Shown: positions 1-6,253, counted from the stretch's first letter. The stretch: DNA of 6,483 nt from Halovivax sp. (GCA_007135505.1 SLIS01000063.1:1-6483), one strand, 5' to 3'. Notes: a model not told the origin generated them from the letters alone. Numbers and translations are program-made.

Positions 1-246
1 AAAATGATGGAAGAGAAATACGGCATCCCCTTTATCCGTGTTTCCTACTTCGGGATTGAAGACATGGCCCAGTCACTCTACGACGTAGCTGAATACTTTG
101 AAGATCAACCCGATGTCATGGCCCGGGCCCGTAGTCTGGTTCGCCAGGAACTTCAGACCCTCATGCCCCAGCTGGAACGTTACCGACGAGACCTCGCCCG
201 CCCCCGAAGGTGTCCACCGGCACGATTGTCCACCGGCGTAGTGTGA
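1..246 (+). CDS. nifE: Truncated fragment of a NifE-like nitrogenase cofactor protein
   Basis: The frame is open from base 1 (AAA ATG ATG...), so the first ATG is internal and the gene continues leftwards out of the window. The residues starting MMEEKYGIPFIRVSYFGIED and then SLYDVAEYF match the nitrogenase component 1 / NifD-NifE superfamily. The FGIED turn, where NifD normally has FGPTK, favours NifE, the alpha-type subunit of the NifEN scaffold on which the FeMo cofactor is matured. Similarity stops after about residue 64 (LERYRRDL, near base 195). The expected continuation (a Gly-Lys-rich strand and the C-terminal half) is missing; instead the frame runs through haloarchaeal-looking sequence to TGA at 244-246. 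I count about 45% GC for bases 1-120, well below the rest of the window, with AAA, TTT and CGT codons. Assignment to the superfamily is firm. NifE rather than NifD or a relative is from memory. Whether this is a real insertion or an assembly chimera cannot be told here. Confidence 0.7.
   Translation, partial: KMMEEKYGIPFIRVSYFGIEDMAQSLYDVAEYFEDQPDVMARARSLVRQELQTLMPQLERYRRDLARPRRCPPARLSTGVV
211..236. repeat. Short direct repeat beside the nif/haloarchaeal junction
   Basis: TGTCCACCGG occurs at 211-220 and again at 227-236, with a 6-nt spacer (16-nt period). It lies about 15 nt to the right of the point where NifE similarity ends. A 10-bp perfect palindrome (CGCGTACGCG) follows at 251-260. The rest of 247-370 holds no gene or RNA that I can support. 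The repeat may be chance or a scar of a rearrangement. Confidence 0.4.
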
Positions 247-369
247 GTGTCGCGTACGCGCGAACCAAATGCGGATTAATGCCCACCTATCCGCCACCAA
301 TTCGGCAATGAATCGGGGTACAGCGGATTTCATCCCCATTCCGTGGGGTCGATCCTCGCTCTCCGGAAC

Positions 370-377
370 GTTATACC
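370..377 (+). promoter_or_regulatory. TATA box of the GNAT-like gene (leaderless)
   Basis: GTTATACC is centred about 27 nt upstream of the ATG at 401, the usual TATA-box position relative to the transcription start in haloarchaea. This places the start of transcription at or next to the ATG, so the mRNA would be leaderless. It supports 401 rather than 269 as the start codon. Confidence 0.6.
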
Positions 378-400
378 AGTTGGGCACGTACCGTCGAGCG

Positions 401-838
401 ATGCACGTTCGTGATGCCAGGGAAGCGGACGCGACGGCCCTTTCGGCGATTGCGGACGTCCCGCGAGACGTCCTCGGGACGCTCATTCACGATCGGACCG
501 TCCGCGTCGCCGAGGCCGAACCCTCTAGCGGGAGCGTCGATACGGACCGCTCGCGCTACGACGGGTCGGACGCGGAGAACATACTCGGATTCGTCAGTTT
601 CGACGCACGGGAAGACGTCGTCACCGTAACCCAGTTAGACGGCACGCGAGCGGCGTGTCACCGGCTCCTCGAAGAACCGATCGATTTCGCCGCGACCGAA
701 TCGATGGCAGTCGAAGCCCTCGTCACTGTCGACCAGGACTACTTCACGGAAGCCCTCGAACGGCGTGGGTTCAGCGCCACTGACGGGGGCCCGCGATTCG
801 ACGGTGACGAGACAGTACTGTTTCGACTGGAACCGTAA
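401..838 (+). CDS. GNAT-like acetyltransferase family protein (haloarchaeal)
   Basis: A 145-residue acidic protein. The N-terminus MHVRDAREADATALSAIAD is the typical first strand and helix of GCN5-related N-acetyltransferases. The block ILGFVSFDAREDVVTVTQLDG (about residues 61-81) corresponds to the central beta strands leading into the acetyl-CoA loop. The loop itself (Q78, G81, A84) is only a degenerate form of the Q/R-x-x-G-x-G/A motif, so catalysis is not assured. The C-terminal part (EALVTVDQDYFTEALERRGF) fits the last strand-helix pair of the fold. Residues about 40-60 form a hydrophilic loop that probably varies among homologues. The frame stays open up to an ATG at 269, but those 44 extra residues look non-conserved and the TATA box supports 401. 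Its substrate is unknown. It reads towards orc1, from which the putative origin separates it, so a shared operon is unlikely. Confidence 0.75.
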   Translation: MHVRDAREADATALSAIADVPRDVLGTLIHDRTVRVAEAEPSSGSVDTDRSRYDGSDAENILGFVSFDAREDVVTVTQLDGTRAACHRLLEEPIDFAATESMAVEALVTVDQDYFTEALERRGFSATDGGPRFDGDETVLFRLEP

Positions 839-900
839 CCGACGACGCCGTCGGGATGCGAACGCCACCGAGATCGGTATTATCACGTCCCGTACGTGCG

Positions 901-916
901 ATATATTATATAATTT
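901..916. other. AT-rich run, possible duplex-unwinding element or promoter
   Basis: Sixteen consecutive A/T bases (ATATATTATATAATTT), including the palindrome ATTATATAAT at 905-914, stand out sharply in this GC-rich sequence. It may be the DNA-unwinding element of the origin. It could equally be a TATA region for a long-leader orc1 transcript; TTTAATAG at 959-966 is another candidate TATA box. Confidence 0.45.
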
Positions 917-1082
917 CGTTCTCGGTGTGGAGACCTCCAGGCTCGGGTGAAGGAATACATTTAATAGGCTGTCCTTCATCTGGTTCGTCTGCATCAACTG
1001 GACAATCGACGGGAATGTGGGCGTACATATCACCGTCGAGGACACGTTTACGGAAGGGATACGATGAATGCGGGCCACACAC

Positions 1083-1102
1083 TCCAGATGAAACAGGGGG
1101 GT
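1083..1102 (+). promoter_or_regulatory. ORB-like Orc1 binding element in front of orc1
   Basis: TCCAGATGAAACAGGGGGGT keeps the layout of the archaeal origin recognition box: a TCCAG...GAAAC core followed by a G-string ending in T. It is 16/20 identical to the best ORB in the window (6366-6385, minus strand). It ends 13 nt before the orc1 ATG, so Orc1 bound here could both mark the origin and regulate its own gene. Confidence 0.6.
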
Positions 1103-1115
1103 ACATGTGCGACGG

Positions 1116-2927
1116 ATGTCTGACGACAATCAACCGGAGCAGGGGAGCGACCCAGCCGGATCGACGCCGGGCTTTCGCGGCGACTTCGGTCCGGCCGACC
1201 TGAACGAGGACGACTCGAATCAGGGCCTCTTCGACGACCTGCTCAGCGGCGAACCCATTTTCGAGAACAAGGAGGTCCTCCGGCCCTCGTACACCCCACA
1301 CGAGCTGCCCCACCGATCGGACCAGATCAACAAAATGGCCACGATCCTCGTGTCGGCGCTTCGCGGGGAGACCCCGTCCAACATTCTCATCTACGGAAAG
1401 ACGGGGACCGGGAAAACGGCGAGTGCGAAGTTCGTCAGCCAGGAACTCGAACAGACGTCGACGAAGTACAGCGTTCCGTGTGACGTCGAATACATCAACT
1501 GTGAAGTCACCGATACCCAGTATCGCGTCCTGGCACAGCTCGCGAACACGTTCATCGAGACAAACAAATCCCGAATCGACGACCGGATCGACGAACTGGA
1601 ACAGCTTCGGGCCGACGTCGAGGCGGTCGATCCGACGGACGCTCCGGCCGAGGAGTCGACCGGCCAACTCGACGAATCGGGTCGGAACCGATCCAACTCG
1701 AACGATACCGACGGCTCGGAACTGGTCCGTCGTGAGACGACACCGTTGCCGGACCGGTCGCCCCGAACGGCCGATAACGCCGTGCCGAACGACGAGTCGC
1801 CGGGCGCTCCAGACGAAACAAAGGGGGTCGCCTTCGACGAAGATCCTGCAGATCCAGTCGATCCGGATCCCGGTGTTTTAGGCCAAGAAACCTACGATAA
1901 CGAAGATATTGCAGCTGAAACAGAGGGGTCTACGATCGAGGCAGAGACCGCGGCTTCTAACCCGCTTGCCGGAACCGACTTCGACGACGTTGACCAGATA
2001 GACTCGCGGATCGAGGAACTGGCGGCCGATCGGGAGTCCTTCGAGGAGGTACCGATGACCGGGTGGCCGACCGACCGAGTCTACAGCGTCTTCTTCGACG
2101 CCGTGGATTACTCCGAGCGCGTCGTCGTCATCATGCTCGACGAGATCGACAAACTCGTCGAGAAGAGCGGCGACGACACGCTGTACAACCTCTCGCGGAT
2201 GAACTCCGAACTCGAGAACTCCCGGGTGTCGATCATCGGAATTAGTAACGATCTGAAGTTCACCGACTTCCTCGATCCACGCGTCAAGTCCTCGCTCGGC
2301 GAGGAGGAGATCGTCTTCCCGCCGTACGACGCGAACCAGCTCCGTGACATTCTCCAGCACCGCTCCGACGTGGCGTTCAAGAATGGGGCGCTCTCACCCG
2401 ACGTGATTCCACTCTGTGCGGCGTTTGCCGCCCAGGAACACGGCGACGCCCGCCGCGCGCTCGATCTGCTTCGGACCGCCGGCGAACTCGCCGAGCGGGC
2501 CCAGACGGACACCATCGTGGAAGAGCACGTCCGCCAGGCACAGGACAAGATCGAACTCGACCGCGTCGTCGAGGTCGTCCGGACGCTGCCAACCCAGAGC
2601 AAACTCGTCCTGTTCTCGATTATCCTCCTCGAGCAACACGGCGTTCACAGCATCAACACGGGAGAAGTGTTCAACATCTACAAACGGCTCTGCAAGGAAC
2701 TCGACACCGACGTTCTGACACAGCGTCGGGTCACCGACCTCATCAGCGAACTCGACATGCTCGGAATCGTCAACGCCGTCGTCGTCTCGAAGGGACGGTA
2801 CGGTCGGACGAAAGAGATCAGCCTCTCCGTTCCACTCGAAGAGACGGAGGTCGTCCTCCGGTCCGATTCACGTCTCAGCGATATCGAGGACGTACAACCG
2901 TTCGTGCAGGCACGGTTCGACAATTAG
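1116..2927 (+). CDS. orc1: Origin recognition / initiator protein Orc1 (Cdc6 family)
   Basis: A 603-residue AAA+ ATPase that binds origin DNA and recruits the MCM helicase. Seen in order (ATG numbering): an acidic N-terminus; the family motif LRPSYTPHELPHRSDQI (about 55-71); Walker A GKTGTGKT (94-101); Walker B VVIMLDEID with D342-E343; sensor 1 around IGISND (about 374-379); a DPRVKSSL segment (about 387-394) that probably carries the arginine finger; sensor 2 GDARRALDLL (443-452); and a C-terminal winged-helix domain from about residue 490. About 160 residues separate the Walker A subdomain (ends near 154) from the MTGWPTDRVYS block (about 314). The middle of this (about 170-287) is acidic, low-complexity and probably disordered. 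The ATG at 1116 is preferred over the in-frame GTG at 1107 because MSDDN is a normal haloarchaeal start; this is not certain. No leaderless TATA box sits at -27, so a leadered transcript is likely. The gene runs convergently with sec11. Confidence 0.95.
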   Translation: MSDDNQPEQGSDPAGSTPGFRGDFGPADLNEDDSNQGLFDDLLSGEPIFENKEVLRPSYTPHELPHRSDQINKMATILVSALRGETPSNILIYGKTGTGKTASAKFVSQELEQTSTKYSVPCDVEYINCEVTDTQYRVLAQLANTFIETNKSRIDDRIDELEQLRADVEAVDPTDAPAEESTGQLDESGRNRSNSNDTDGSELVRRETTPLPDRSPRTADNAVPNDESPGAPDETKGVAFDEDPADPVDPDPGVLGQETYDNEDIAAETEGSTIEAETAASNPLAGTDFDDVDQIDSRIEELAADRESFEEVPMTGWPTDRVYSVFFDAVDYSERVVVIMLDEIDKLVEKSGDDTLYNLSRMNSELENSRVSIIGISNDLKFTDFLDPRVKSSLGEEEIVFPPYDANQLRDILQHRSDVAFKNGALSPDVIPLCAAFAAQEHGDARRALDLLRTAGELAERAQTDTIVEEHVRQAQDKIELDRVVEVVRTLPTQSKLVLFSIILLEQHGVHSINTGEVFNIYKRLCKELDTDVLTQRRVTDLISELDMLGIVNAVVVSKGRYGRTKEISLSVPLEETEVVLRSDSRLSDIEDVQPFVQARFDN

Positions 2928-2962
2928 GGTTCGGTCCCGAGGCGGATCGACCTGGCCGTCAA

Positions 2963-2992
2963 ACCCCCCTATTTCTACTGGAAATTTGGGGT
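2963..2992 (-). promoter_or_regulatory. Two-sided ORB-like element downstream of orc1
   Basis: On the minus strand, 2982-2963 reads TCCAGTAGAAATAGGGGGGT, 16/20 identical to the ORB at 6366-6385. The same core read on the plus strand (TCTACTGGAAATTTGGGGT, 2974-2992) is also ORB-like, with a G-string one base closer. The result is an interrupted inverted repeat with CCCC at 2964-2967 and GGGG at 2988-2991. It lies 35 bp past the orc1 stop codon. As RNA it could also fold into a hairpin and help end the orc1 transcript; sequence alone does not separate the two roles. Confidence 0.5.
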
Positions 2993-3102
2993 CGGCTTCT
3001 GCCACACGTCGTCACGAGACCGACCGCTAGAACGGCGGACTGTCACTATAGAGCCGTCGGAACGCTGACGTCGTCGAACCGGTAGCCGGGATCGCGGTGA
3101 TG

Positions 3103-3118
3103 CGATCCGATCGGATCG
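3103..3118. repeat. 16-bp perfect palindrome in the orc1/sec11 gap
   Basis: CGATCCGATCGGATCG is its own reverse complement. It lies between the convergent 3' ends of orc1 and sec11. ATCGC at 3091-3095 can also pair with GCGAT at 3102-3106. It may be part of a bidirectional terminator or a protein site. CGATCG-type words are common in haloarchaeal DNA, so chance is possible. Confidence 0.5.
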
Positions 3119-3122
3119 TGGG

Positions 3123-3154
3123 ATATCATTACCCCGATATATCATTACCCCGAT
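3123..3154. repeat. Exact 16-bp tandem duplication after the sec11 stop
   Basis: ATATCATTACCCCGAT occurs twice without a spacer, at 3123-3138 and 3139-3154. It starts 5 bp past the palindrome and ends 3 bp before the sec11 stop codon (minus-strand TGA, 3160-3158). On the minus strand each unit reads ATCGGGGTAATGATAT, which contains GGGGT. The two copies are identical, which suggests a recent duplication or a kept paired site. Confidence 0.7.
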
Positions 3155-3157
3155 CGA

Positions 3158-4051
3158 TCACGGTCTGTGCGCGATCGCCATCGCCCCCAGTAACGTCCCG
3201 ACGAGGACTGCGTTGATACCGCCCGTGGTCGACGACGGAGCGCGTTCGGTGGGGCCGACCGAACCGGAGAAGACCTCGTCGACCGTCAATCGAATGTGGC
3301 CGAGCCACGGGATTCGGTACTGCGCTTTGCCCTCGACCCACTCCGGTTTGACGACGTCGGTTCGCGCGCCGTCCTCCATACTGAGCTGGTCGTAGCCGCC
3401 GTTCGCGTCTCCGTGCGTGATGAAACCATCGTGCTGCGCTGGACACGTGGTCACCTCCGCACACGACAGCCCGTTCGTCAGGAACGGATCCGCCCCTTCG
3501 ACCCAGTTTTCGTCCGCCTCGACCCACATGTGGGCTCGATGGATGACCGGCGTGGCCGTCTCGGAGCCGTCAGGACGAAAGATGATCACGTCCCCCGGAT
3601 CGCCGAAAGTCATGTGTCCGGTCTCGGCCCCGCCTTCGTAGGTGACGACGCCGGTACCGTCGACGTTGCCGTCACCGACGAACCGATCGTCCGCGACGAC
3701 GAATATCATGTCGCCACGCTCCATGTTCGGCTCCATACTCCCACTCTCGACGGCGACCAGCGGCGGCCAGACGCCGCTGACTGCGAACAGGACGAGTGCG
3801 ATGAGGACGACGAGACCGACACTCGAGACCAGATCCCGCGTGTAGACGACTGCCGTCTCGTCGGTTCGAATGAACCAGCGTAATACGCCATCGTCCTCGA
3901 TCGATACGGAATTGTCGACGCTATGGGCCGGTCCACGACGCTGTGTGGCGGGTCCATGGGCGTCTGGTTCCGGCGCTGTCGATCCGGAGTCGGGGCTCGA
4001 ATCGAGTCGGTCCGATTCGTCACGGGGCGAATCGGAACCGGAGTCAGTCAT
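3158..4051 (-). CDS. sec11: Signal peptidase I, archaeal/ER Sec11 type (family S26B)
   Basis: A 297-residue membrane serine protease that removes signal peptides from exported proteins on the outer face of the membrane. The first ~54 residues are hydrophilic, Ser/Asp-rich and probably cytoplasmic. A membrane segment follows at about 75-96. Next comes SGSMEP (103-108) with the expected nucleophile Ser105, then TPVIHR with His171, which replaces the bacterial lysine. HGDANGGYDQ then holds Asp215 and Asp221, six residues apart like the essential aspartates of yeast Sec11. The Ser-His-Asp set is therefore complete. Cys197 and Cys203, the only cysteines, lie in the external domain and may form a disulfide. 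A hydrophobic stretch at about 279-294 is a likely second membrane anchor. The ATG at 4051 is supported by a T-rich promoter 26 nt upstream. The gene diverges from the PolD small-subunit gene and converges with orc1. Confidence 0.93.
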   Translation of the reverse strand: MTDSGSDSPRDESDRLDSSPDSGSTAPEPDAHGPATQRRGPAHSVDNSVSIEDDGVLRWFIRTDETAVVYTRDLVSSVGLVVLIALVLFAVSGVWPPLVAVESGSMEPNMERGDMIFVVADDRFVGDGNVDGTGVVTYEGGAETGHMTFGDPGDVIIFRPDGSETATPVIHRAHMWVEADENWVEGADPFLTNGLSCAEVTTCPAQHDGFITHGDANGGYDQLSMEDGARTDVVKPEWVEGKAQYRIPWLGHIRLTVDEVFSGSVGPTERAPSSTTGGINAVLVGTLLGAMAIAHRP

Positions 4052-4073
4052 TACGACGCCGTAGCGCGGGAAT

Positions 4074-4081
4074 GAAAAAGA
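4074..4081 (-). promoter_or_regulatory. Promoter of sec11 (leaderless type)
   Basis: On the minus strand the T-rich box TCTTTTTC (plus-strand GAAAAAGA) is centred about 26-27 nt upstream of the sec11 ATG. This fits an archaeal TATA-like box for a leaderless transcript. The box is T-rich rather than a good TTTATA, so confidence is moderate. Confidence 0.45.
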
Positions 4082-4172
4082 ACCTTCTGCTCCGGGCGTC
4101 CGACCTCGCGAGAGCGGGCCGGTGAACTATCTTCGAAGTATCAGGTACAGTCTCGATCGGTGAGGTATTTCA

Positions 4173-4182
4173 ATACGTTTTT
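4173..4182 (+). promoter_or_regulatory. Promoter of the PolD small-subunit gene
   Basis: ATACGTTTTT is centred about 29 nt upstream of the GTG at 4207, as expected for a TATA-like box driving a leaderless or nearly leaderless transcript. The palindrome GAGCGCGCTC (4183-4192) follows it at once, between the box and the start codon. That is where a repressor could act, but this role is inferred only from its place. Confidence 0.45.
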
Positions 4183-4206
4183 GAGCGCGCTCGCAAATTC
4201 CGTGCT

Positions 4207-5796
4207 GTGCCACTCGAGGCTCCGGCCCGAATCGTCCAACGACTGACCAGCCACGGGTACAACGCCGAACGGGAGGCGGTTACCGTCCTCGCAAGTGCTC
4301 GAGATCCGGCCGCCGCCGTCGATCGATTACTCGAGGCAACGCCGGACGATGCGCTGGTCATCACGGTCGCCGACGTCGAAGCCGTCCTCGATTCGACCGA
4401 CGGCCCGCGCAATTCGGCCGACACCAGCGAGGCGGGAGACCAGGGTCCGGATTCCATTCAGCGTAGCGACAGCGATCCCATTCGAGGCGACGACCCCTCC
4501 GCTTCGGGTGGAGAAATCGAAGCCACCGAGGTCGATAGCGACGGCGTTGCACCCGAAACGGAGGGGTTCGAACGCGCCGGCGAGACCGACCGTCGGTCCG
4601 TACACATCGACGGCGACATGACCGGAGAGAGCACCGGCACTGGGGAGTATCGCGACTTCGTGTCCATCTTTCGCGATCGGCTCGAGCGGCTCGGGTCGAA
4701 ACTTCACGGCCGGGTAAATCACCGACCCGCCGCCTCGATCGAGGGGATGCCGGCCGGCAGCGACGTCGCGATGGTCGGGCTGGTCAACGACGTTCGATCG
4801 ACGGCCAGCGGCCACTGGCTGGTCGAGCTCGAAGACACCACCGGAACGTTCCCGTTTCTCGTGATGAAAGACCGGGAGTTCGCGGCGCTCGTCGACGAGT
4901 TGCTCCGTGACGAGGTGATCGCGATGGAAGGAACCCTCGCGGACGACTCCGGTATCGCGTTCGTCGACGCGATCCACTTTCCGGACGTTCCGCGCACCCA
5001 CGAACCGTCCGCTGCCGATCGTCACGTCCAGGCGGCGCTCATCAGCGACGTCCACGTGGGAAGCGACGAGTTCATGGAAGACGCGTGGAACCGCTTTGCC
5101 GACTGGCTCCACACCCCCGACGCCCAGCACGTCGAGTACCTCTGCATCGCCGGCGACATGGTCGAAGGCGTCGGCGTCTATCCGAACCAGGACGAGGAGC
5201 TCGACATCATCGACATCTACGAGCAGTACGAGGCGTTCAGTGAATACCTGAAGCGGGTGCCCGGTAACCTCGAGATCGTCATGATTCCGGGGAACCACGA
5301 CGCCGTTCGGCTCGCCGAACCACAGCCCGGATTCGACGAGGACCTCCGCGAGATCATGTCGGCCCACGACGCCCGGATCACGAGCAATCCGTCGACGGTC
5401 GAACTGGAGGGCGTCTCCATACTGATGTATCACGGCGTCTCACTCGACGAGGTCATCGCCGAATTGCCGGCCGAACTGGCCAGTTACGACGAACCGCACA
5501 GGGCGATGTACCAACTTCTGAAGAAGCGCCACGTCGCCCCACAATTCGGCGGCCACACGCGCCTGGCACCCGAAGCGTCGGATCACCTCGTCATCGAGTC
5601 AGTTCCGGACATATTCCACACCGGACACGTCCACAAACTCGGCTTCGGTAAGTACCACAACGTCCTCGCGATCAACTCCGGCTGCTGGCAGTCCCAGACG
5701 GACTTCCAGAAGAGCGTGAACATCGATCCCGACGCCGGCTACGCGCCGATCGTCGACCTCGATACGCTTTCCGTGACGGTACAGAAATTCAGTTGA
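4207..5796 (+). CDS. polB: DNA polymerase D small subunit DP1 (3'-5' exonuclease)
   Basis: 529 residues; the small subunit (DP1, also called PolD1) of the archaeal replicative polymerase PolD, working with the large subunit DP2, which is not in this window. The symbol polB here is the archaeal name for DP1 and does not mean a family-B polymerase. Residues 1-62 form a small helical N-terminal domain. About 63-145 is an acidic low-complexity linker. An OB-fold follows at about 183-260 (VAMVGLVNDVRST to IHFPD). The C-terminal calcineurin-like phosphoesterase domain, related to Mre11, holds DVH (281-283), GD (316-317), GNHD (362-365), YHG with H409, GGH with H450, and HTGHVH (471-476). All the metal-binding motifs are present, so the exonuclease should be active. 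The start is GTG; the beginning MPLE is what I expect for haloarchaeal homologues, and the promoter spacing agrees. It diverges from sec11. Confidence 0.95.
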   Translation: MPLEAPARIVQRLTSHGYNAEREAVTVLASARDPAAAVDRLLEATPDDALVITVADVEAVLDSTDGPRNSADTSEAGDQGPDSIQRSDSDPIRGDDPSASGGEIEATEVDSDGVAPETEGFERAGETDRRSVHIDGDMTGESTGTGEYRDFVSIFRDRLERLGSKLHGRVNHRPAASIEGMPAGSDVAMVGLVNDVRSTASGHWLVELEDTTGTFPFLVMKDREFAALVDELLRDEVIAMEGTLADDSGIAFVDAIHFPDVPRTHEPSAADRHVQAALISDVHVGSDEFMEDAWNRFADWLHTPDAQHVEYLCIAGDMVEGVGVYPNQDEELDIIDIYEQYEAFSEYLKRVPGNLEIVMIPGNHDAVRLAEPQPGFDEDLREIMSAHDARITSNPSTVELEGVSILMYHGVSLDEVIAELPAELASYDEPHRAMYQLLKKRHVAPQFGGHTRLAPEASDHLVIESVPDIFHTGHVHKLGFGKYHNVLAINSGCWQSQTDFQKSVNIDPDAGYAPIVDLDTLSVTVQKFS

Positions 5797-5977
5797 GACC
5801 GATTTCTCGCAATCCGCAGTTCGATCCCCACTGATAAGCCGTTCAGCGATATCGCGACGTTCCTCGATATCCCGTGTCCCGACTGCGACCACCGTTCGCT
5901 GTATGCGAGACCACCGCTCGTCATATGCAAGGTGTGACAATTCACCCGTCGATTTCGTACTCCCCGAGAGATATCGC

Positions 5978-6253
5978 ATGGACGAACCCGAGACCGAACC
6001 CACCGACAAGCCGACCGAATCGACGCGTGAGGCACGACAGGAGGGTGCCTGGATGCAACGTAACTGGATCGGTATCGCGTCGATTTCCATCCTCACGGTC
6101 CTGGCGGCGGCTCTGATCGCGATGTTGTGGACGGGTCTCGTCGACGTTCCGGGTGACATGACGGCGATGTGGCTCAGTATCGCGATCATCGTCGGCGTCG
6201 TCGTCCTGGTCGCAGGATGGGGCTGGCGAGCGATCGCCGCAGCCGAGAAGTGA
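5978..6253 (+). CDS. Small protein with two membrane segments, function unknown
   Basis: A 91-residue protein. A hydrophilic, acidic N-terminus (about 1-25, rich in Glu, Thr and Pro) is followed by two hydrophobic segments, about 30-54 and 62-85, joined by a short loop (DVPGD). It ends with a short tail AAAEK. This is a two-helix hairpin in the membrane, probably with both ends in the cytoplasm. I recognise no catalytic or binding motif. The ATG at 5978 was chosen over one at 5903 because the extra 25 residues do not look like protein of this organism. It starts 181 bp after the PolD small-subunit gene on the same strand. No strong promoter is visible in the gap (GATTTCG at 5951-5957 is weak), so read-through from that gene is possible. 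Neither the gap 5797-5977 nor its reverse strand holds a credible gene. Confidence 0.75.
   Translation: MDEPETEPTDKPTESTREARQEGAWMQRNWIGIASISILTVLAAALIAMLWTGLVDVPGDMTAMWLSIAIIVGVVVLVAGWGWRAIAAAEK

Larger units (their letters stand above)
839..1115. other. Candidate replication origin (oriC1-type) upstream of orc1
   Basis: This 277-bp gap lies between the GNAT-like gene and orc1. Haloarchaeal main origins are known to sit directly upstream of orc1/cdc6 and to combine ORB elements with an AT-rich unwinding region. Both can be seen: a 16-bp pure A/T run at 901-916, further AT-rich sequence at 955-966, and an ORB-like element at 1083-1102. A weaker inverted counterpart may lie at 975-983 (TTCATCTGG, the exact reverse complement of CCAGATGAA within the 1083-1102 element). 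An ORB-core-like sequence, TGTTTCGACTGGAAC on the minus orientation, also occurs at 819-833 inside the end of the preceding gene, but it has no G-string. No convincing coding frame crosses the region. The assignment rests on context plus motifs. Confidence 0.6.

Noticed and set aside
334..348. Small hairpin CCCCA-TTCCG-TGGGG upstream of the GNAT-like gene
   Set aside because: A 5-bp stem is too short to support a terminator or RNA element in GC-rich DNA.
269..400. N-terminal extension of the GNAT-like protein from an ATG at 269
   Set aside because: The 44 residues do not resemble the family, which begins at MHVRDA, and a TATA box sits 27 nt before the ATG at 401.
819..833. ORB-core-like sequence TGTTTCGACTGGAAC at the end of the GNAT-like gene
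   Set aside because: It resembles the core of a minus-strand ORB but lacks the G-string and lies in coding sequence; kept only as a note under the origin candidate.
856..1203. Open plus-strand frame crossing into orc1, with a Cys-rich stretch (CGPHTPDETGGYMCDGC) that looks a little like a zinc finger
   Set aside because: It uses codons rare in haloarchaea (ATA, AGG), overlaps the orc1 start in another frame, and its Cys segment covers the ORB-like element. Better explained as non-coding origin DNA.
906..1667. Minus-strand frame of 253 codons opposite the start of orc1
   Set aside because: It lies opposite the certain Orc1 coding region and has no recognisable domain; shadow frame.
4327..5433. 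Long minus-strand frame of 368 codons opposite the PolD small-subunit gene
   Set aside because: A typical mirror frame of GC-rich haloarchaeal coding DNA; the plus strand encodes a complete PolD small subunit with all phosphoesterase motifs.
5797..5977. Possible small RNA or gene in the gap after the PolD small-subunit gene
   Set aside because: No convincing stem set, promoter or coding bias on either strand; nothing supported.
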